Positions 33,198-41,873 of a DNA stretch of 64,000 nucleotides are shown piece by piece. The notes beneath the pieces are model-generated. The model saw nothing but the letters and a program-made list of their open reading frames with translations. It had not been told where the DNA came from and did not search any database. Positions within the stretch are counted from its first letter, which is position 1; every line of letters begins with the position of its first letter. A program made the translations under genes and the position numbers. The DNA comes from Bacillus benzoevorans (GTDB taxonomy: Bacteria > Bacillota > Bacilli > Bacillales > Cytobacillaceae): NCBI RefSeq assembly GCF_014207535.1, contig NZ_JACHGK010000010.1, positions 1 to 64,000 of the forward strand. The letters run 5' to 3'.

Positions 33198-34775
33198 ATG
33201 GAAGAAACTAAGAGTACTTTAACAAAAGAAAAAGGCATTGATCAAACCGTATATGAAAAAATTCAAGAAATAACGACATCAGCCAATCGTCCTTATTACG
33301 CGAAAATGAAAGATATTGGCAAAATGTTTGTTCGAGACAAAATTAAGTATTTGGTAGATGAAGATAGTTTTGAAGTGGAGGACGGACTATTCGCCCGCTG
33401 TAAGGATGAAGACTTTCTTCCAGGTGATGCAGTTGTTACATTAGTTGCAAAAATCAATGGCCAGCCAGTAGCGATCATCGCAAATGATTTGACGATTAAA
33501 GCTGGTACTTGGGGCAAGAAAACAATCGAAAAAATCATTCGGATGCAGGAACTGGCGGAAAAAAGAAAGATTCCACTTATTTATATGATTGATTCAGCCG
33601 GTTCAAGGCTCAATGAACAATTCGAAACATTTACAGACCGTCGTCATGCTGGAAAAATCTTTTATGATACGGCAAGATTGTCAGGTTTAATCCCGCAAAT
33701 TGCTTTGGTATTTGGTCCATCACCAGCCGGCAGTGCCTATTTACCTGCACTATGTGATTTTGTCGTGATGGTTAATAAAAATGCCAGCGTTTACTTAGGT
33801 TCTCCGCGAATGGCAGAGATGGCTACAGGGGAAAAGGTGTCAATGGAAGAAATGGGCGGTGCCCGCATGCACAATACAGTCAGTGGATTAGGTGATATGT
33901 TAGTCGAAACGGAGCAGGAAGCCCTTGATGCTGCGAGAAAATATTTAAGCTATCTGCCGCAGAATTGGTTGAAAACTCCAGCTAAAGTCGAAGCAAAGCC
34001 TCCAGTTGATGGAAAAAGAATTGAGGAATTGGTACCGGAAAATCAACGTATTCCGATGGATATGTATCCAGTTATTGAAAGAATTGTTGACAAGGATTCC
34101 TTTTTCGAATTCAAAAAGCTATATGCAAAAGAAATGATTACTGGATTTTGCAGAATTGGCGGAAGATCGATTGGAATTGTAGCAAACCAATCAAAGGTTA
34201 AGGGCGGCGTTATTTTTCCTGAATCCGCTGAGAAAGCAGCCCATTTTATCTCACTTTGCGATGCCTATAATATTCCTTTGCTGTTCCTGGTGGATTTACC
34301 TGGCTTTATGGTAGGAAGTAAGGTTGAGAAGGAAGCCATTATTAGAAGAGGAGCAAGAATGCTTTCAACCGTTGCAAACGCGACTGTTCCTAGAATTGCC
34401 GTCATTGTCAGAAAGGCATATGGTGCTGGTTATGTTGTGATGTCAGGTGCCTCCATGCAGCCGGATGCGTGTATTGCTCTGCCACAAGCACAGCCTGCGA
34501 TTATGGGACCTGAGGCTGCCGTCAATGCAATGTATTATAACAAAATTCAATCGATAGAGGATCCTGCTGAACGTCAGCAATTCATTCAAGAACAACGTGA
34601 AAAATACAATGATGATATTAATGTTTGGAGTCCTGCATCAGAGCTTTATATTGATGATGTTGTACCGGGTGACCGCTTACGTAAGGACTTAATCCAACGA
34701 TTTGATTTATACAGCCAAAACAGGGACGTTCTAGAGGGAATTGCACAAAAGAAAACAGTTGTTAGAAGAGGTTAA
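33198..34775 (+). CDS. acyl-CoA carboxylase, carboxyltransferase subunit
   Basis: 525 residues. It transfers carboxyl from carboxybiotin to an acyl-CoA (propionyl-, methylcrotonyl- or geranyl-CoA type). The two crotonase-like halves are visible: IYMIDSAGSRLNEQ and GPSPAGSAYLPALCDFVVMV in the N half, LFLVDLPGFMVGSKVEKEAI and RKAYGAGYVVMSG in the C half. It is followed by a separate biotinyl-domain gene and a biotin carboxylase gene, as in the B. subtilis yngE-yngHB-yngHA cluster. Given the HMG-CoA-lyase-like enzyme nearby, a methylcrotonyl-CoA-like substrate is most likely (inference). AGGAGG precedes the ATG. Confidence 0.92.
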   Translation: MEETKSTLTKEKGIDQTVYEKIQEITTSANRPYYAKMKDIGKMFVRDKIKYLVDEDSFEVEDGLFARCKDEDFLPGDAVVTLVAKINGQPVAIIANDLTIKAGTWGKKTIEKIIRMQELAEKRKIPLIYMIDSAGSRLNEQFETFTDRRHAGKIFYDTARLSGLIPQIALVFGPSPAGSAYLPALCDFVVMVNKNASVYLGSPRMAEMATGEKVSMEEMGGARMHNTVSGLGDMLVETEQEALDAARKYLSYLPQNWLKTPAKVEAKPPVDGKRIEELVPENQRIPMDMYPVIERIVDKDSFFEFKKLYAKEMITGFCRIGGRSIGIVANQSKVKGGVIFPESAEKAAHFISLCDAYNIPLLFLVDLPGFMVGSKVEKEAIIRRGARMLSTVANATVPRIAVIVRKAYGAGYVVMSGASMQPDACIALPQAQPAIMGPEAAVNAMYYNKIQSIEDPAERQQFIQEQREKYNDDINVWSPASELYIDDVVPGDRLRKDLIQRFDLYSQNRDVLEGIAQKKTVVRRG

Positions 34776-34875
34776 TCATAAAGCAAAGATGCAAAAAGTC
34801 TAAACGAAAAATATATGAAATTCAAATATAGTAGAATCTTTATTTAAAATAATACAACTTATGAGGTGAATAGAA

Positions 34876-35085
34876 ATGGAAGTATTAACAAATATGGCAG
34901 GTAACGTATGGAGAGTAGTAGTACAACCAGGAGATCAAGTAAGTGAAGGTCAAGATGTAGTCATTTTAGAATCGATGAAAATGGAAATCCCAGTTAGCTC
35001 AGAAGTAAGTGGGATTGTAGATGAGGTTATTGTTAATGAAGGCGATTTTGTCAATGATGGTGATGTGGTCATTAAATTGAAATAA
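34876..35085 (+). CDS. biotin carboxyl carrier (biotinyl-domain) protein
   Basis: 69 residues, a stand-alone biotinyl domain. Lys35 in ESMKMEIPV is the biotinylation site. VVQPGDQVSEGQDVV and GIVDEVIVNEGDFVNDGD form the two halves of the barrel. It carries carboxybiotin between the biotin carboxylase (35105) and carboxyltransferase (33198). Its biotin demand links it to the biotin genes 16 kb away. It resembles YngHB in size. Confidence 0.95.
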   Translation: MEVLTNMAGNVWRVVVQPGDQVSEGQDVVILESMKMEIPVSSEVSGIVDEVIVNEGDFVNDGDVVIKLK

Positions 35086-35104
35086 CTTCTTAGGAGGAGA
35101 AAGA

Positions 35105-36457
35105 ATGTTTAATAAAATCTTAATTACAAATCGAGGCGAAATTGCCGCCCGTATTATAAGAACGTGTCAAAAAATGGGGATTAAAACAGTAGCGATATAC
35201 TCTGAGGCTGATCAAAATGCTCCACATGTTGAACAGGCAGATGAAAGCTATTTAATTGGTCCTCCAAGAGTTAATGAAAGTTATTTAAATATGGAAAAGA
35301 TTATTGAGGTTGCAGCAGCGGCAAATGTGGATGCCATTCACCCTGGATACGGTTTACTATCTGAGAATACAGAATTCGCAAGGAAATGTACTGAAAATAA
35401 GATTGTCTTTATTGGGCCATCTCCTGCAACGATATCACAAATGGGCAGCAAAATTGAGGCACGAAAATTAATGAGTCAAGCGGGTGTTCCAATTGTTCCT
35501 GGTACAGATGCTCCTTTAGCGGATGTAGAAGAGGCCGTTCGTGAAGCGAAAATAATAGGATATCCGATCATGTTAAAAGCTTCCGCTGGTGGCGGTGGTA
35601 TTGGAATGCAGAGAGTGGACGATGAAGAAGCGCTCAGAAAGGCTTTTGAAGGGAACCAAAAACGGGCAAAAGATTTTTTTGGCGATGGAGCGATGTTCTT
35701 AGAAAAACTCATTTTAAACCCGCGGCATATCGAAATTCAATTATTGGCTGACAAAGAGGGAAATACCATTTATTTAGGGGAAAGAGAATGCTCGATTCAG
35801 AGAAGACATCAAAAAGTAGTCGAAGAAGCTCCTTCACCTTTTATTGATGAAAAGACAAGAAAAGAGATGGGCGGGGCAGCTGTCCGTGCAGCAAAAGCGA
35901 TTGGATATGAAAATGCCGGGACAGTTGAATTTATCATGGATGAGCAGAAGAATTTTTACTTCCTGGAGGTCAATACTCGCTTACAGGTTGAGCATCCTGT
36001 TACGGAAGAAGTTACTGGTTTAGATTTAGTAGAACAGCAGATTAGAATTGCTAACAGTGAAACTCTGTCTATCAGTCAAGAGGATGTACAAATAAATGGA
36101 CATGCGATTGAGGTAAGAATTTATGCGGAGGACCCAAATACGTTCTTCCCATCACCAGGAACAATATCAAACCTAAGTATTCCGAGCGGAGAAAACATTC
36201 GTCACGAGTTGGCCGTTAAGTCAGGATCAGTGGTGACACCATTTTATGATCCGATGATTGCGAAACTAATTGTAAAAGGACACTCTCGCAATGAAGCGAT
36301 AAAAAATATGAGTGAAGGATTGGAGCAATATATCGTCGAAGGAATTAAAACAAATATCCCAACATTAAAGAAAATTGTAGATCATCCGGAATATATTGCT
36401 GGAAACACAACCACTAATTTCATTGATAGTTTCTTAAAAGCCGCTAAGGTGAACTAA
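35105..36457 (+). CDS. biotin carboxylase subunit of acyl-CoA carboxylase
   Basis: 450 residues, the AccC-type length. ATP-dependent carboxylation of biotin. FNKILITNRGEIAARIIRTC at the start, HPGYGLLSENTEFARKC near residue 79, the ATP-grasp glycine loop KASAGGGGIGMQRV near 157, ECSIQRRHQKVVEEAPSPF near 228, and FLEVNTRLQVEHPVTEEVTG near 285 with the catalytic Glu and Arg. AGGAGGAG before the ATG; 19 bases after the biotinyl protein. Paralogous to fatty-acid AccC; the location assigns it to the catabolic carboxylase. Confidence 0.94.
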   Translation: MFNKILITNRGEIAARIIRTCQKMGIKTVAIYSEADQNAPHVEQADESYLIGPPRVNESYLNMEKIIEVAAAANVDAIHPGYGLLSENTEFARKCTENKIVFIGPSPATISQMGSKIEARKLMSQAGVPIVPGTDAPLADVEEAVREAKIIGYPIMLKASAGGGGIGMQRVDDEEALRKAFEGNQKRAKDFFGDGAMFLEKLILNPRHIEIQLLADKEGNTIYLGERECSIQRRHQKVVEEAPSPFIDEKTRKEMGGAAVRAAKAIGYENAGTVEFIMDEQKNFYFLEVNTRLQVEHPVTEEVTGLDLVEQQIRIANSETLSISQEDVQINGHAIEVRIYAEDPNTFFPSPGTISNLSIPSGENIRHELAVKSGSVVTPFYDPMIAKLIVKGHSRNEAIKNMSEGLEQYIVEGIKTNIPTLKKIVDHPEYIAGNTTTNFIDSFLKAAKVN

Positions 36458-36482
36458 AATAGTTTAGAAAGAAGGTGTTTAA

Positions 36483-37271
36483 GTGAGAGAGAATCATATT
36501 TTAGTTGATATTCAGGATCACGTCGCGACCATAGCCTTAAATAGACCGGAAAAACATAACGCCTTAACAGGTGAAATGATGGAAGATTTTGTTTCCATTT
36601 TGCATGAACTGAATAATCGGCCGGATGTTCGTATCTTAATGTTAACTGGTGCTGGAGAAAAATCTTTTTGTTCTGGAGCCGACCTGGGCGGCATGAGTGA
36701 AAATAATGAGCAACATATTTTAACTTATAAGGGACATGTCTCAAAATATAAAAATTGCCTGCTTGCGATTCATCAATTGAAAAAGCCGATTATAGCCGCG
36801 GTTAATGGCTATGCATTGGCAGGAGGATTAGGACTTGCTGCTGTGTGTGATATCACCTTTGCAAAGGAAAGTGCATTGTTTGGAGCACCGGAAATTAATG
36901 TAGGTCTCTGGGGAATGATGATCAGTGCACCTTTAATTCAAGCAATTGGTTCGAAAAAAACCTATGAATTATTTTATACCGGGAAAAAGCTCAATGCGTT
37001 TGAAGCTAAAGAGATCGGGCTTGTCAATATGGTCTATTCTGATAACGAATTAATAGAGGAAGCAAGGCAATTTGCCCGTCAGCTGGCTAAACGAAATCCA
37101 ACTGCCTTAACGTTGGGCAGGGAAGCGATGCAGATGATTAAAGGAATGGATTATGAAAAATCATTGAATTATCTGCGTGATCAAGTAGTAATTTTAGGTG
37201 AAACCGAAGATTCAAAGGAAGGTATGAATGCCTTTCTAGAGAAAAGGGAGCCAGTTTGGAGTGGGCGGTAA
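36483..37271 (+). CDS. enoyl-CoA hydratase/isomerase family protein
   Basis: 262 residues, starting with GTG after AAGAAGGTG. Crotonase fold: oxyanion loop CSGADLGGM near residue 62, NGYALAGGLGLAAVCDITFA near 106, GAPEINVGLWG near 134. Of the two glutamates used by classical hydratases, the second (in APEINVGL) is present, while the first position appears as Gly in AGGLGLAAVCDI. That may mean a different reaction or substrate. The position suits the methylglutaconyl-CoA hydratase step, like YngF, but this is inference. Operon member between the biotin carboxylase and FAH genes. Confidence 0.88.
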   Translation: MRENHILVDIQDHVATIALNRPEKHNALTGEMMEDFVSILHELNNRPDVRILMLTGAGEKSFCSGADLGGMSENNEQHILTYKGHVSKYKNCLLAIHQLKKPIIAAVNGYALAGGLGLAAVCDITFAKESALFGAPEINVGLWGMMISAPLIQAIGSKKTYELFYTGKKLNAFEAKEIGLVNMVYSDNELIEEARQFARQLAKRNPTALTLGREAMQMIKGMDYEKSLNYLRDQVVILGETEDSKEGMNAFLEKREPVWSGR

Positions 37272-37371
37272 GCGACGATATTTTTTTGTCTGACTTATAA
37301 CCTGAAGTGGTGAAAAATACAATATAAATAACTAATTGGTTATTTATGGGGTAGAGGAGGGATGTTTTGTT

Positions 37372-38256
37372 ATGAAGATCATTTCTTATCTTAACGATGG
37401 GAAAATGAGTGTTGGGATAGTCCAAAATAATACAGTGTTTGATGTAAGCGATCACTTTCCTGATGTCTTATCTATCATTAAAGCAGGACCTAAAGGAATG
37501 GACGAGATTAATAGAATGTTGAAATTGGATGTTGAACGTAAGCCATTAAAAAGTGAGCATCTATTATCACCAATTCCTAAATTAGAACGCAATGTGATGT
37601 GCGTAGGGTGGAATTACTTAGAGCATTTTAAAGAACGTTTCCGTCAAGATATTGAGCTGCCTGCTAGACCAACCGTCTTTACAAAAGCAACAGAGGTTGT
37701 AGCTGGTCCATACGAAGAGATTCCTCTTTCTAATGAATTTACAGAAAAATTTGACTATGAGGCAGAGCTTGCTGTTGTGATTGGACGTAAGGGAAAAAAT
37801 ATTTCCGAAGCAGAAGCGTCCGATTATATTTTCGGGTATATGTGTGCGAATGATTTATCTGCAAGGGATGTACAGCAAGCACATGGCGGTCAATGGTTTA
37901 TGGGGAAAAGCATGGATAAATCGTGTCCTATGGGTCCTTGGCTGGTCACAAAAGATGGAATTGAAGATGTGCAAAACCTGGAGGTTACCTGCAAAGTAAA
38001 TGGAAATAAGGTTCAATCCAGCAATACAAATTTAATGATGTTTTCTGTCAACCGTATTATTGCCGAGCTTTCAAAGGGGATGACGCTTCTTCCGGGTGAT
38101 ATTATCCTTACCGGAACACCGAGCGGTATCGGAGCCAAACGAAATCCACCATTATTTTTAGGCGCAGGGGATGTCGTTGAAGTATCCATTTCAGGAATTG
38201 GCAGTATTAAAAATGGGATAGTAAAAGTTGATGAATCAATCAAACTAGAAGTCTGA
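37372..38256 (+). CDS. fumarylacetoacetate hydrolase (FAH) family protein
   Basis: 294 residues. FAH-fold enzymes cleave carbon-carbon bonds of acylpyruvates or related 2-oxo acids, or decarboxylate/hydrate them, using Mg2+. Metal ligands are visible: Glu pair in FDYEAELAVVIG and the Asp in CANDLSARDVQ, plus GKSMDKSCPMGPW and LTGTPSGIGAKRNPP near the C terminus. The N-terminal lid of about 70 residues is typical of the bacterial two-domain form. Start at 37372 with GAGGAGGG 11 bases upstream. Its presence in an acyl-CoA operon is unexpected for simple leucine degradation. Confidence 0.9.
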   Translation: MKIISYLNDGKMSVGIVQNNTVFDVSDHFPDVLSIIKAGPKGMDEINRMLKLDVERKPLKSEHLLSPIPKLERNVMCVGWNYLEHFKERFRQDIELPARPTVFTKATEVVAGPYEEIPLSNEFTEKFDYEAELAVVIGRKGKNISEAEASDYIFGYMCANDLSARDVQQAHGGQWFMGKSMDKSCPMGPWLVTKDGIEDVQNLEVTCKVNGNKVQSSNTNLMMFSVNRIIAELSKGMTLLPGDIILTGTPSGIGAKRNPPLFLGAGDVVEVSISGIGSIKNGIVKVDESIKLEV

Positions 38257-38298
38257 TTGTCTTATAAAGCTACTAAAATTCTAGAATGGGGTGCTGTT

Positions 38299-39075
38299 AT
38301 GGTTATGAAAAATCAAAGCAAGGATAAAGTTGTTGTCGTCAAAGCGTCTGAGGTTTCAAAGCAGACTGCTCAATCCCAAAACTTGCCAAGGGTCACGGGG
38401 GTTGATTCACTTACCTTTTGGATGGGGCGCGTAACAGGAGAGGCAGGCAAGGTATCTAGTGCTCATCATCACGGGGAAGCAGAGACGGCAGGATATATTC
38501 TGAGCGGACGTACAAGAATCTACTTTGGTGAGAATTATAAGGAGTATGCTGATTTTGGACCAGGAGACTTTTTGTATGTGCCGCCGCTTGTTCCACATAT
38601 TGAAGAATCACTGAGCGATACGGAACCGGTAGTCTTCATTACCTCTAGAACGAAAGCAAATATCGTTGTCAATCTCGACGAAAAGGATATGTCTGTCTTT
38701 TCCAAAGAGTATGATGAAATTCAAATCGTAAGGGCCAATGAATTGAATGAGGCTGAGGATCAAACAAAACCTCTGCAAAGGTTGACCGGAGTGGCTGGTC
38801 CGAACCTATGGAAGGGCCGTGTTGTTATTGCGCCGGGAAAAGCTTCCGGCGCACACCATCATGGAGAAGCCCAGACAGGAGGATATATCCTCAGCGGACA
38901 GATGCGAATTGATTTTGGTGAGAACTACGAAGAATTCGTCGAACTAGAGGCTGGAGACTTCTTCAATGTACCACCAAATCTGAACCATATTGAAAGAAAC
39001 ATGAGTGAGTCAGAGCCGGTTGTGTTTATTACTTCCCGGCACCCGGGTAACATTGTTGTCAACCTAGAAAACTGA
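38299..39075 (+). CDS. bicupin protein with two near-repeat metal sites
   Basis: 258 residues made of two tandem cupin domains. Each has a histidine triplet and glutamate (SSAHHHGEAETAGYILSGRT in the first, SGAHHHGEAQTGGYILSGQM in the second), then PGDF/AGDFF, VPP and a distal histidine. Both end in VFITSR and NIVVNL. The strong repeat shows recent internal duplication. Both metal sites look intact. It is shorter than gentisate dioxygenase (about 350) and lacks its pattern. It may be an isomerase, dioxygenase or sensor of a pathway compound; I cannot say which. Start at 38299 after GGGGTG, 42 bases after the FAH stop. Confidence 0.85.
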   Translation: MVMKNQSKDKVVVVKASEVSKQTAQSQNLPRVTGVDSLTFWMGRVTGEAGKVSSAHHHGEAETAGYILSGRTRIYFGENYKEYADFGPGDFLYVPPLVPHIEESLSDTEPVVFITSRTKANIVVNLDEKDMSVFSKEYDEIQIVRANELNEAEDQTKPLQRLTGVAGPNLWKGRVVIAPGKASGAHHHGEAQTGGYILSGQMRIDFGENYEEFVELEAGDFFNVPPNLNHIERNMSESEPVVFITSRHPGNIVVNLEN

Positions 39076-39142
39076 TTATTTATCACGGAAAAACGCTAAA
39101 CGCTGTCGCATGAAATAACGAAAGTATATTGGAGGGATAAGA

Positions 39143-40099
39143 TTGGCATTTCCAAAAAAGGTCATCATACGTGAAGTAGGTCCTCGGGAAGGTATGCAAA
39201 TTGAGAAAACACCCGTATCTACTGAAGATAAGATTCGCTTAGTTGATTTGCTTTCTGAATGTAATTTTCCTGTGATTGAAGTGACTTCATTTGTGAGTCC
39301 AAAATGGGTACCGCAGATGGCAGATGCGGAATTGATTGCTGAAGGCTTTAAAAGGAATCCTGGTACAGAATATCAATGTATCTATCTGAATGCGAAGGGG
39401 ATTGAGAGAGCTCAAGCCACAGGGAAATTTGATCTAGAAGGCGTTCTAAGTATCATCGCGAGTGAAACATTTTCCAAAAAGAACACAAATCGATCCATTG
39501 AAGAGACATTCGATGAAATGGATCAACGCATTGCTGTTCTAAATGAGTATCGTGTTCCAATCAGTTCCATTAATGTGATGACAGCATTTGGTTGTAACTA
39601 TGAGGGAAATGTTAATCCGCAGCATGTGATTCAATTGATTTCTAGAACAATGGAAAAAGCAGACGTACATGGAATTAATCCGGATCGTATCCTTCTTGGG
39701 GATACAGTTGGATGGGCAAATCCTGTTTCTACCGAGTACCTCGTCGGTGAAGTGCAGAATAAGTGGCCGGACAAAACGATCGTCTTACATTTACATGACA
39801 CCCGAGGGATGGGAATGGCCAACGCCTTTGTCGGATTAAAGATGGGAGTGACACATTTTGATTCCTCAGTAGGAGGGTTAGGAGGATGCCCATTCGGTGG
39901 ATCCCAGGGTGCTGCCGGAAACATTGCAACTGAAGATCTTGTTCACATGTGCCACGAACTGGGGATCGAAACTGGAATTGACTTAGAGAAGCTTATGGAG
40001 GTAACCTTGGTAGCAGAAAAAATTCTCGGTCGGCAACTGCCAGGCAAAGTGGCCAAAGGAGGAAGCTTAGCTTCTTATCGTCAGATACCGTCACGTTAA
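39143..40099 (+). CDS. hydroxymethylglutaryl-CoA lyase-like enzyme
   Basis: 318 residues, TTG start after GGAGGG. TIM-barrel HMGL family, which splits HMG-CoA to acetoacetate and acetyl-CoA. Conserved: VIEVTSFVSPKWVPQM, the His pair in HLHDTRG, the catalytic Cys in GLGGCPFGG, and the Asn in GAAGNIATEDL. Two differences from classic HMGL: the metal-binding Asp after the catalytic Arg is Glu (REVGPREGMQ, Arg15-Glu16), and the cysteine loop is two residues longer. So it may act on a related hydroxyacyl-CoA. It closes the operon, and a terminator follows. The YngG-like position fits the leucine-type core. Confidence 0.9.
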   Translation: MAFPKKVIIREVGPREGMQIEKTPVSTEDKIRLVDLLSECNFPVIEVTSFVSPKWVPQMADAELIAEGFKRNPGTEYQCIYLNAKGIERAQATGKFDLEGVLSIIASETFSKKNTNRSIEETFDEMDQRIAVLNEYRVPISSINVMTAFGCNYEGNVNPQHVIQLISRTMEKADVHGINPDRILLGDTVGWANPVSTEYLVGEVQNKWPDKTIVLHLHDTRGMGMANAFVGLKMGVTHFDSSVGGLGGCPFGGSQGAAGNIATEDLVHMCHELGIETGIDLEKLMEVTLVAEKILGRQLPGKVAKGGSLASYRQIPSR

Positions 40100-40106
40100 T
40101 TTACCC

Positions 40107-40166
40107 AAATTGGAGTGCGTGTTCCTATCCTTCCTACAGATAGGAAGCGTTGCTCCAATTTTGATT
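40107..40166 (+). terminator. terminator after the HMGL-like gene
   Basis: AAATTGGAG ... TTCCTATC / GATAGGAA ... CTCCAATTTT, an interrupted long stem with T4 at its end. Confidence 0.75.
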
Positions 40167-40202
40167 ATGTAGCTCTATTTCAGTTTCTTGGATGGTGTGA
40201 AA

Positions 40203-41456
40203 ATGGAAATAACTAGACATCTTTTATTCAACTTATCATTATTATTAGTTATTTTGTTTTTTTATTTACTGTGGTTAGAACGAAGAAAAAATATCCCTAA
40301 ATTCATCACTTTGGGCAGTTTCATCTGTTCTATATTCGTATGTTTCCTTTTTTCTTACCACCCTATTCCCCATGTTTCATACGATTTAAGACTCATTCCC
40401 GTATTGATTGGCGGATTATATTTTGGAATTGGACCATTACTTGCAATCATCATCATTATTATTAGAGCTTTTTATGGAATTGATTTAGGTTTTTTTGCGA
40501 ATCTGGCTATATATGGATCATTATTTTTTGTATTTTTAAACGTTCATCCTTGGTTTATTAGACAAACTCCTAGAAGACGTATATCGATATCTATCATTTG
40601 TGCCATTACTTTCAGCGTTATCACGCTATTTCTATTGCCATTGGTCAATTGGGTGACTCTGGAATTCGATACCTTGTTTGCTTACATGTTCATTCCAACT
40701 CTCGGTGTTTTTATTTTTTCTTATTCAGTTGAATTTTCCTTTAAAAATATTCGTTTATATAAACGAGTCATTGATTCGGAAAGAACGGTTGCGCTAGAAC
40801 AAATGGGGGCTGCCATTGCACATGAAATCAGGAACCCTCTGACAACGGCAATTGGATTTGTCCAGTTTCTTCAAGAAACAGAGGTTAATCAAACAAAAAG
40901 ACAGCAATACCTTACGATGGTAAAGGAAGAATTGGATGCAGCAGAATTAATTATTAAAGATTATCTGATTTATTCACGACAGTTTACGGATCAAATAGAG
41001 GAAATTGATATAAACAATGAGTTAAATCATGTCCTCAGTACATTACGACCGTTAGCTGAAGGACATTCCGTAAATTTTTATACAAGTTATTTATCAGTTG
41101 GAACGATCACTGGAAATATTAAAAAGTTTCGGCAATGCTTATTTAATATTATTAAAAATGGGATCGAGTCTATGCCCTCAGGAGGGAGTCTGATTGTCTG
41201 CAGCCAATTACATCATTCAAATGTCATCATTGAAATTAAAGATAAAGGGACAGGTATGAGTAAAGAGCAGTTGGAACAACTAGGAAAGCCTTATTATTTG
41301 ACAAATGGGCCTAAGGGAACTGGTTTAAGCATGATGGTTTCATTTGGCATTGTGCGAGCAATGAATGGGAGTATTAAAGTAAAAAGTGATATAGGCAAGG
41401 GAACAACATTTATCATTTCTTTTCCAGGTAATCGCAAAATTGTAGATAATATTTAG
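40203..41456 (+). CDS. membrane sensor histidine kinase, KinB-like
   Basis: 417 residues. About six membrane segments in residues 8-180 (a 5TMR-LYT-like sensor block). His207 in AAIAHEIRNPLTTAIGFVQF is the phospho-acceptor. The HATPase domain has N-box NIIKNGIESMP, DKGTGMS and GTGLSMM. The catalytic half resembles B. subtilis sporulation kinase KinB. No response regulator is adjacent, so it is an orphan kinase; either it feeds the Spo0A phosphorelay or controls an unlinked regulator. Its place inside the catabolic island suggests it senses nutrient status or the substrate (inference). Start at 40203 with a weak ribosome site. Confidence 0.88.
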   Translation: MEITRHLLFNLSLLLVILFFYLLWLERRKNIPKFITLGSFICSIFVCFLFSYHPIPHVSYDLRLIPVLIGGLYFGIGPLLAIIIIIIRAFYGIDLGFFANLAIYGSLFFVFLNVHPWFIRQTPRRRISISIICAITFSVITLFLLPLVNWVTLEFDTLFAYMFIPTLGVFIFSYSVEFSFKNIRLYKRVIDSERTVALEQMGAAIAHEIRNPLTTAIGFVQFLQETEVNQTKRQQYLTMVKEELDAAELIIKDYLIYSRQFTDQIEEIDINNELNHVLSTLRPLAEGHSVNFYTSYLSVGTITGNIKKFRQCLFNIIKNGIESMPSGGSLIVCSQLHHSNVIIEIKDKGTGMSKEQLEQLGKPYYLTNGPKGTGLSMMVSFGIVRAMNGSIKVKSDIGKGTTFIISFPGNRKIVDNI

Positions 41457-41533
41457 AAAATTATAAAAGGTTGTTGAGTTTATAACCTAAAGGATGTAAA
41501 ATAATAATATGGATGACAAGGAGGTTATAAAGA

Positions 41534-41869
41534 ATGGGTGCAAATAATACCGTTTTAATTGCTGGTTTTGCGCAACTTCCCAAAGGAACTACGCAGTATG
41601 AGAAATATCAATCACTAGCAGTTGTTTTAGTGATTAATGTTGAAACAGAAGTGATTGAAGATGCTGAGTTCACATTTATTGCAGACTTAACAAACTATTA
41701 TTTAACCTCTCTTGTAAGAGGATATGATTTAAAACAAGGTATTAATCCTTTGGTTGAAATTCTTCGTAATCGTGTATTAATCCCTTCACAAGGTGCTGTC
41801 ATTCAATCTATCAAATCAGCTTACGATCGATATAGAGAGTCAAAGACGGCAGTATATGCTTATAAATAA
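41534..41869 (+). CDS. DUF3870 family protein
   Basis: 111 residues. The opening VLIAGFAQLPKGTTQYEKYQ and the middle VINVETEVIEDAEFTFIADL, with LVRGYDLKQGINPLVEILRN, are the pattern of the DUF3870 family, small proteins often beside catabolic operons and with no assigned biochemistry. No membrane segment or catalytic motif. Good AAGGAGGT site. It is followed immediately (4 bases) by attenuator element 5, so it would be expressed even when the attenuator stops the downstream genes. Confidence 0.8.
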   Translation: MGANNTVLIAGFAQLPKGTTQYEKYQSLAVVLVINVETEVIEDAEFTFIADLTNYYLTSLVRGYDLKQGINPLVEILRNRVLIPSQGAVIQSIKSAYDRYRESKTAVYAYK

Positions 41870-41873
41870 AAAT

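Noticed and set aside
37325..37348. ATAAATAAC/GTTATTTAT hairpin followed by GGGG, similar to the attenuator P1
   Set aside because: It lacks the GCTG lead, the P1 partner downstream and the GCCCAGC terminator; the order of strands is wrong.
38299..39075. Bicupin as gentisate 1,2-dioxygenase for the 3-hydroxybenzoate hydroxylase
   Set aside because: It is about 100 residues shorter than that enzyme, the histidine pattern differs, and it is in a different, acyl-CoA operon.
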